From assembly GCF_000739895.2 (NCBI RefSeq), contig NZ_BBJS01000050.1, positions 1-64,000 of the forward strand: 64,000 bases of DNA. The letters run 5' to 3'. The DNA comes from Sphingomonas paucimobilis NBRC 13935 (GTDB lineage Bacteria > Pseudomonadota > Alphaproteobacteria > Sphingomonadales > Sphingomonadaceae). Below, piece by piece: positions 59,802 through 64,000 of this stretch. The notes under the pieces were generated by a model. The model saw nothing but the letters and a program-made list of their open reading frames with translations. It was not told where the DNA came from and ran no database searches. Made by a program: the position numbers and the translations under genes. The stretch's first letter is position 1. Each line of letters begins with the position of its first letter.

Positions 59802-59805
59802 AAGG

Positions 59806-61005
59806 TTACGCCATCAGCGCGGCGACCCCGGGGAGGTCCTGGCCTTCCATCCATTCCAGGAATGCGCCGCCTGCCGTCGAGACGAAGGTGAACTGCGTCC
59901 CCACGCCCGCCTGATTGAGCGCGGCGACGGTATCGCCGCCCCCTGCGACCGAGACGAGGCTGCCATCTTGGGTCAGCGCGGCGGCCGTCTTGGCGAGTGC
60001 AACGGTCGCCATGTCGAAGGGCGGCGTCTCGAACGCGCCGAGCGGGCCGTTCCAAACCAGCGTCCGGCAGTTCTTGAGCACATCGCCCAGCGCCTCGACG
60101 GCGTTGGGGCCGAGGTCGAGGATCATTTCGTCGGCGGCGACTTCGTGGACATTGACGGTGCGGGTGTCGGGGTTCGGCTTGAACTCCTTGGCGACCACGA
60201 CGTCGTACGGCAGGTGGACGGTGCAGCCCGCCTTGTCGGCGGCGTCTAGAATGTCCTCGGCGGTGCCGGTCAGGTCATGCTCGCACAGCGACTTGCCCAC
60301 ATCGACCCCGCGCGCGGCGAGAAAGGTGTTGGCCATGCCGCCGCCGATGATGAGGTGATCGACCTTGCCGACCAGATGCTTGAGCACCGCGAGCTTGGTC
60401 GAGACCTTGGCCCCGCCGACCACGGCTGCGACCGGGTGCTCGGGGTTGCCCAGCGCCTTTTCCAGCGCGTCGAGTTCGGCCTCCATCGCGCGCCCAGCGA
60501 ACGCCGGAAGCTGGCGCGCCAGCCCCTCGGTCGAGACGTGCGCGCGGTGCGCGGCCGAGAAGGCGTCGTTGACGTAGAAATCACCTAGCTTGGCGATCGC
60601 TACCGCCAGTTCGGGATCGTTCTTTTCCTCACCGGCATGGAAGCGGGTGTTTTCGAGGATCGCGATATCGCCGGGGTTCAGCGTCGCGACCGCCGCTTCC
60701 GCCGCCTCGCCCGCGACATCGTCGATAAAGCGCACCCGACGGCCCAGCACATCGCTATAGGGCTGAGTCAGCATCGCCAGCGAGAATTCCGGGTTACGCT
60801 GCCCCTTGGGGCGGCCGAAATGGGCGAGGATCAGGACGATCGCGCCCTTGTCGGCCAGTTCGGTCACGGTCGCGATCGTCGCGCGCAGGCGGGTGTCGTC
60901 GGTGACGCGGCCATCGGCCATCGGCACGTTCAGATCCTCGCGGACCAGCACGCGCTTGCCGGACACGTCACCCATATCGTCGAGCGTCTTGAAGGGCTTG
61001 GTCAT
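59806..61005 (-). CDS. pgk: Phosphoglycerate kinase
   Basis: Makes ATP from 1,3-bisphosphoglycerate. 399 residues with REDLNVPM near the start, [13 protein letters not shown] and the C-terminal nucleotide loop GGGDTVAAL. The ATG at 61005 overlaps the MOSC gene stop (ATGA); a longer upstream frame is a shadow. Confidence 0.97.
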   Translation of the reverse strand: MTKPFKTLDDMGDVSGKRVLVREDLNVPMADGRVTDDTRLRATIATVTELADKGAIVLILAHFGRPKGQRNPEFSLAMLTQPYSDVLGRRVRFIDDVAGEAAEAAVATLNPGDIAILENTRFHAGEEKNDPELAVAIAKLGDFYVNDAFSAAHRAHVSTEGLARQLPAFAGRAMEAELDALEKALGNPEHPVAAVVGGAKVSTKLAVLKHLVGKVDHLIIGGGMANTFLAARGVDVGKSLCEHDLTGTAEDILDAADKAGCTVHLPYDVVVAKEFKPNPDTRTVNVHEVAADEMILDLGPNAVEALGDVLKNCRTLVWNGPLGAFETPPFDMATVALAKTAAALTQDGSLVSVAGGGDTVAALNQAGVGTQFTFVSTAGGAFLEWMEGQDLPGVAALMA

Positions 61006-61478
61006 GATTCCTCGATCCTGATTGTATCGCCGATGCGGATCGTGCCGCCCTCGATCACCCTGCTGCACGCGCCGCCGCGCCAATCGGGTTTCAAGGCTAC
61101 CTGCAATCCGTCGGCGATCGCGTCCATGCGGTGGCACGGATCGCATTCGATGGTGATTTCCAGAAGCACGGGCCCGATCCGCAGCCGAGTGCCCGGAATT
61201 TGGGGAAGGTCGAAATCCTCGACCAGCAGGTTCGCGCGGCGCTCCTGCCAGGGGATGGCGCGGTCGATCTCGGCCAAGGCGGCATCCCAGTCGGCGCGCT
61301 CGATCAGCGTCACCTGACGCCGTCCGCGACCGCCGGGCTTGATCCGCCCGCGCACATCGCCTTCGACGCCGCCCTCCAGGGTGACGATGGCGGTGTCGAT
61401 TACCTCCATCGGCCCCTTGGGCACGGCATGGCGGGCGATGCCGGCCAGACGCCCGGTCATCGCCCGCTCGTCCGTCAT
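61002..61478 (-). CDS. MOSC domain-containing protein
   Basis: A 158-residue single MOSC-domain protein (molybdenum cofactor sulfurase C-terminal fold) with [14 protein letters not shown] and the conserved cysteine in [15 protein letters not shown] proteins bind or transfer sulfur or hydroxylamine-type substrates on cofactor enzymes; the substrate here is unknown. Its start overlaps the gap stop (TAATG) and its stop overlaps pgk (ATGA), so it is translated within the glycolytic operon. Confidence 0.88.
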   Translation of the reverse strand: MTDERAMTGRLAGIARHAVPKGPMEVIDTAIVTLEGGVEGDVRGRIKPGGRGRRQVTLIERADWDAALAEIDRAIPWQERRANLLVEDFDLPQIPGTRLRIGPVLLEITIECDPCHRMDAIADGLQVALKPDWRGGACSRVIEGGTIRIGDTIRIEES

Positions 61479-62488
61479 TAGAGGAACTTCGCCATCGCGG
61501 TCGCGGTGTCGACCATGCGGTTCGAGAAGCCCCATTCATTGTCGTACCAAGATACGACACGCACCAGCTTGCCGTCGATCACCGCCGTCTCCAGGCTGTC
61601 GACGGTCGAGGACTGCGGCGAGTGCATCAGGTCGATCGAGACCAGCGGCTCGTCGGTATAGACCAGCACGCCCTTCAGCGCCTCGCTCTCCGACGCTGCC
61701 TTCAGGATCGCGTTGACCTCTTCCTTGGTCGTGTCACGCGCAGGCGTGAAGGTCAGGTCGACCAGGCTGACGTCCGGGGTGGGCACGCGGATGGCCGAGC
61801 CGTCCAGCTTGCCCTTCAGCTCGGGGAGAACCTCGCCCACCGCGCGGGCAGCGCCCGTGGTGGTCGGGATCATCGACATGGCGGCGGCGCGGGCGCGGCG
61901 CAGGTCGGGGTGGATCTGGTCGAGGATCTTCTGGTCGTTGGTATAGGCGTGGACCGTGGTCATCAGACCGCGCTCGATGCCGATCGCATCGTTCAGCACC
62001 TTGGCGACCGGCGCCAGGCAGTTGGTGGTGCACGAGGCGTTCGAGACGATGGTGTGGTCGGCGGTCAGCTTGTCATGGTTGACGCCATAGACGACGGTCA
62101 GGTCGACATTCTTGCCCGGCGCCGAGATCAGCACCTTCTTCGCACCGGCGGCGAGATGCTTTTCGCACGACGCCTTGTCGGTGAAGAAGCCGGTGCACTC
62201 CAGGACCAAGTCGACGCCCAGTTCCTTGTGCGGCAGGTTCGCCGGATCGCGCTCAGCGGTGACGCGGATACGCTTGCCGTCGATGACGATGTCGTTGCCG
62301 TCGGCGGTCACTTCGCCCGGATAACGGCCATGGACGCTGTCGCGGCTGAACAGCCAGGCGTTGGACTTGGCATCGGCCAGGTCGTTGATCGCGACCAACT
62401 CCAGCGCATCGCCGCCCCGCTCGAGAATCGCGCGAGCGACCAGTCGACCGATACGGCCGAAGCCATTGATTGCAACCTTGACCGTCAT
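61478..62488 (-). CDS. gap: Glyceraldehyde-3-phosphate dehydrogenase
   Basis: Oxidises glyceraldehyde 3-phosphate with NAD. 336 residues; Rossmann loop NGFGRIGRL and nucleophile Cys153 in [12 protein letters not shown]. The start at 62488 follows AGGAGC. First gene of a gap-MOSC-pgk operon. The 192-base gap to the next gene (62489-62680) should hold the divergent promoters. Confidence 0.98.
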   Translation of the reverse strand: MTVKVAINGFGRIGRLVARAILERGGDALELVAINDLADAKSNAWLFSRDSVHGRYPGEVTADGNDIVIDGKRIRVTAERDPANLPHKELGVDLVLECTGFFTDKASCEKHLAAGAKKVLISAPGKNVDLTVVYGVNHDKLTADHTIVSNASCTTNCLAPVAKVLNDAIGIERGLMTTVHAYTNDQKILDQIHPDLRRARAAAMSMIPTTTGAARAVGEVLPELKGKLDGSAIRVPTPDVSLVDLTFTPARDTTKEEVNAILKAASESEALKGVLVYTDEPLVSIDLMHSPQSSTVDSLETAVIDGKLVRVVSWYDNEWGFSNRMVDTATAMAKFL

Positions 62489-62680
62489 GCCAGCAAGCTC
62501 CTGTGTATCTCTGTCGCGATGCCTGAACGGCACCGCCCCGATAGGATGAAATTCACCTTTATAGTGATTCCTTGTCGCGCCACGCCTTTCGGAGCCGACG
62601 GGTTCGCTGTCAACCGCCAGCCGACCCCGCATCGTCCAATTGCGGGTTGCCGCGTGAAGCCATCCTGCTAAGCCCGTCCC

Positions 62681-62878
62681 ATGTCCGAACCCATTGCCGA
62701 CGATGTCCTTTCCTCCGTCGAGCGTATCGACCGAGCGATCGCCCGTATCGAACAGACGATCCGGAGCCGTGCCGCCAAGGAGGACGCCCTCGCGCGCCGC
62801 CATGCCGCGCTGAAAGCCCGGATGGCCGAGGCGGTCAGCGCGTTGGACGACGTGATCAGCCGGGGGAGCGCCGCCTGA
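62681..62878 (+). CDS. Small coiled-coil protein upstream of zapA
   Basis: A 65-residue protein that is predicted to be almost wholly helical with heptads ([18 protein letters not shown] and later [17 protein letters not shown]). It ends in a TGATG overlap with zapA, so it may act in cell division or be a ZapA partner. Family not recognised; no strong Shine-Dalgarno sequence before the ATG. Confidence 0.65.
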   Translation: MSEPIADDVLSSVERIDRAIARIEQTIRSRAAKEDALARRHAALKARMAEAVSALDDVISRGSAA

Positions 62879-63192
62879 TGGCCGAAGTCACGATCATGAT
62901 CGGCGATCGCCCCCATACCGTCTATTGCCAGGACGGCGGCGAAGCGCGCGTGCGGATGCTGGGCCAGATGCTTGACCAGCGCTGGCCCGCTGCGCTGCGC
63001 GCCTCGGGCGGGCATAACGGCGAGCGGGCGCTGCTGTTCGTCGCGCTGATGCTCGCCGATGCGCTGGAAGAGGCCGAGCGTCGCCCCCCCGCCGGTGCCG
63101 CCGTCAGCGAGGCCGCACTGGCCCGCATCGCCGAGCGGCTGGAGGCGCTGGCCGACGCGCTGGAGCCCGAAGGTAGCGGCCCCATTGGGTAG
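62878..63192 (+). CDS. zapA: Cell division protein ZapA
   Basis: Stabilises FtsZ bundles at the division ring. 104 residues with the family opening ([20 protein letters not shown]) and a long helical C terminus. Sits directly before the 6S RNA and the folate cyclo-ligase, the arrangement seen in many proteobacteria. Confidence 0.92.
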   Translation: MAEVTIMIGDRPHTVYCQDGGEARVRMLGQMLDQRWPAALRASGGHNGERALLFVALMLADALEEAERRPPAGAAVSEAALARIAERLEALADALEPEGSGPIG

Positions 63193-63202
63193 CATCCGGC
63201 CC

Positions 63203-63231
63203 TTGAGTAAGGCGACGCCCTCGCCTACATT
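63203..63231 (+). promoter_or_regulatory. Sigma-70 promoter of the 6S RNA
   Basis: TTGAGT (63203-63208) and TACATT (63226-63231) are separated by exactly 17 bases. The predicted transcription start at about 63237-63239 agrees with the 5' end inferred from the RNA's closing stem. Confidence 0.75.
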
Positions 63232-63235
63232 GATC

Positions 63236-63397
63236 GGTGGCGGGTTCTGCCCGGTACGAGCCACGATAATCCCTGAGGCTATTCTTCATCCAAGGGGGCT
63301 GTCCCTGCCCGGACCCTGGTCCGACGCACATGGTCCCCACCTGACGTATTGGGCGTCAGTGGATATTACGGCACACGGCCACGGCGGTCCCGCCACC
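63236..63397 (+). ncRNA. ssrS: 6S RNA
   Basis: A ~160-nucleotide RNA gene between zapA and the 5-formyltetrahydrofolate cyclo-ligase gene, its usual position. The ends pair perfectly (GGTGGCGGG at 63236-63244 with CCCGCCACC at 63389-63397). The middle can form the large internal bubble that mimics an open promoter and binds sigma-70 RNA polymerase. A well-spaced promoter lies just upstream. Confidence 0.88.
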
Positions 63398-63411
63398 CGC
63401 CCTTTCCTGAC

Positions 63412-63945
63412 ATGACCGACAAGCGTGCCCTCCGCGCCCGGATGCGGGCGGTGCGCGATGCGCATGGCCCCGGCCTGCTGCCGGTGGCGCGACCTTTCCT
63501 CGACCGCCTGCTCCCCCATCAGATCGTCGCCGCCTATCACCCGCTGGGCGCCGAGGCCGATCCAGCCTTATGGGTCGAAGCAGCGCTCCATGCGGGCGCG
63601 ACCATCGCCTTGCCCCATGTCACCGACCGAGCGAGCCCGATCCGCTTCCTGCAATGGTCCCACGGGCAGGATTTGAGCATTGGTGCCTTCGGGCTGCATC
63701 AACCCTCCCCCGATGCGCCCGAATGCGCGCCCGACATCATCCTGACGCCGCTCGTAGGGTTCGACCGGCGGGGCAACCGGCTGGGCCAAGGTGCCGGCCA
63801 TTATGACCGCGCATTCGCCGCCCATCCCGATGCCTGGCGCGTGGGGATCGCCTGGAGCGTGCAAGAGATCGACGCGCTCGTACCCGATAGCTGGGACATA
63901 CCGCTCCACGCCATCGCCACCGAATCGGAATGGATCATCCCATGA
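63412..63945 (+). CDS. ygfA: 5-formyltetrahydrofolate cyclo-ligase
   Basis: ATP-dependent closure of 5-formyl-THF to 5,10-methenyl-THF. 177 residues, with an N-terminal basic region and the family motif GNRLGQGAGHYDRAF. Separated from the 6S RNA by 14 bases; the RNA precursor may run into this gene, as known in other bacteria. Confidence 0.93.
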   Translation: MTDKRALRARMRAVRDAHGPGLLPVARPFLDRLLPHQIVAAYHPLGAEADPALWVEAALHAGATIALPHVTDRASPIRFLQWSHGQDLSIGAFGLHQPSPDAPECAPDIILTPLVGFDRRGNRLGQGAGHYDRAFAAHPDAWRVGIAWSVQEIDALVPDSWDIPLHAIATESEWIIP

Positions 63946-64000
63946 CCCCCAGTTGGCGCAAACCGGCCGGCATGTTGCTGATCGTCGGGATCATCATCGC
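63942..64000 (+). CDS. DUF2842-like membrane protein, 5' part
   Basis: Only the first 19 codons are in the window. They start in an ATGA overlap with the cyclo-ligase stop and encode SWRKPAGMLLIVGIII, a hydrophobic N terminus like that of alphaproteobacterial DUF2842 proteins. Too short for firm assignment. Confidence 0.5.
   Translation, partial: MTPSWRKPAGMLLIVGIII

Noticed and set aside
62489..62680. Expected transketolase gene between zapA side and gap
   Set aside because: The gap is only 192 bases with no coding signal; tkt is not at this locus in this window.

Overview
The window is a contiguous, GC-rich chromosomal segment with the gene content and order of a Sphingomonadales alphaproteobacterium (Sphingomonas-like). 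This placement rests on gene order (ppiD-trpE-trpG-trpD-trpC-moaC-moeA-lexA-comEC-gltX-gltA; nuoA-N-birA-coaX-rnj), on the GTTC-N7-GTTC type of LexA operator, and on intergenic repeat families. I see no prophage, insertion sequence, CRISPR array, rRNA or tRNA. It is mostly a core-genome region.

Layout. 1-12 kb: asd, an MgtC-type membrane protein, a secreted dipeptidyl peptidase IV, a CHAP amidase, anmK, rimO, a MAPEG protein, a serine hydrolase and an M17 aminopeptidase, separated by repeat-filled gaps. 12-22 kb: tpiA, then ppiD-trpE and trpGDC-moaC-moeA with stop/start overlaps, then lexA behind two overlapping operators. 22-28 kb: comEC back to back with gltX (TTG start), then gltA and a small membrane protein ending at a bidirectional terminator. 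28-34 kb: the least conventional part. It holds four same-strand genes (a histidine-kinase-like protein without its phosphoacceptor His, a DUF2336-like protein, a nucleotidyltransferase-like/membrane fusion without the catalytic motifs I would expect, and an Hpt-like protein without its His), divergent from a 774-residue membrane-anchored coiled-coil protein. 34-54 kb: one long minus-strand run, from nuoA through nuoN (with a small superinfection-immunity-family membrane gene between nuoD and nuoE) into birA, coaX, rnj, a DUF1467 gene, a WYL regulator and a VOC protein. 54-59 kb: suhB, efp, an M23 peptidase, thiE, a class I fructose-bisphosphate aldolase and a MazF/ribbon-helix-helix pair. 59-64 kb: a TlpA-like thioredoxin, pgk, a MOSC protein and gap in an overlapping operon, then zapA, a convincing 6S RNA and 5-formyltetrahydrofolate cyclo-ligase, with the 5' end of a DUF2842-like gene at the window edge.

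Functional themes are lower glycolysis (tpiA, fba, pgk, gap), entry to the TCA cycle (gltA), complex I, tryptophan and molybdenum cofactor synthesis, envelope turnover and SOS control. The best candidates for something undescribed are the His-less phosphorelay-like cluster (27.9-34.4 kb), the immunity-family protein translationally coupled inside the complex I operon, and the heavy use of GTG/TTG starts in nuo genes.
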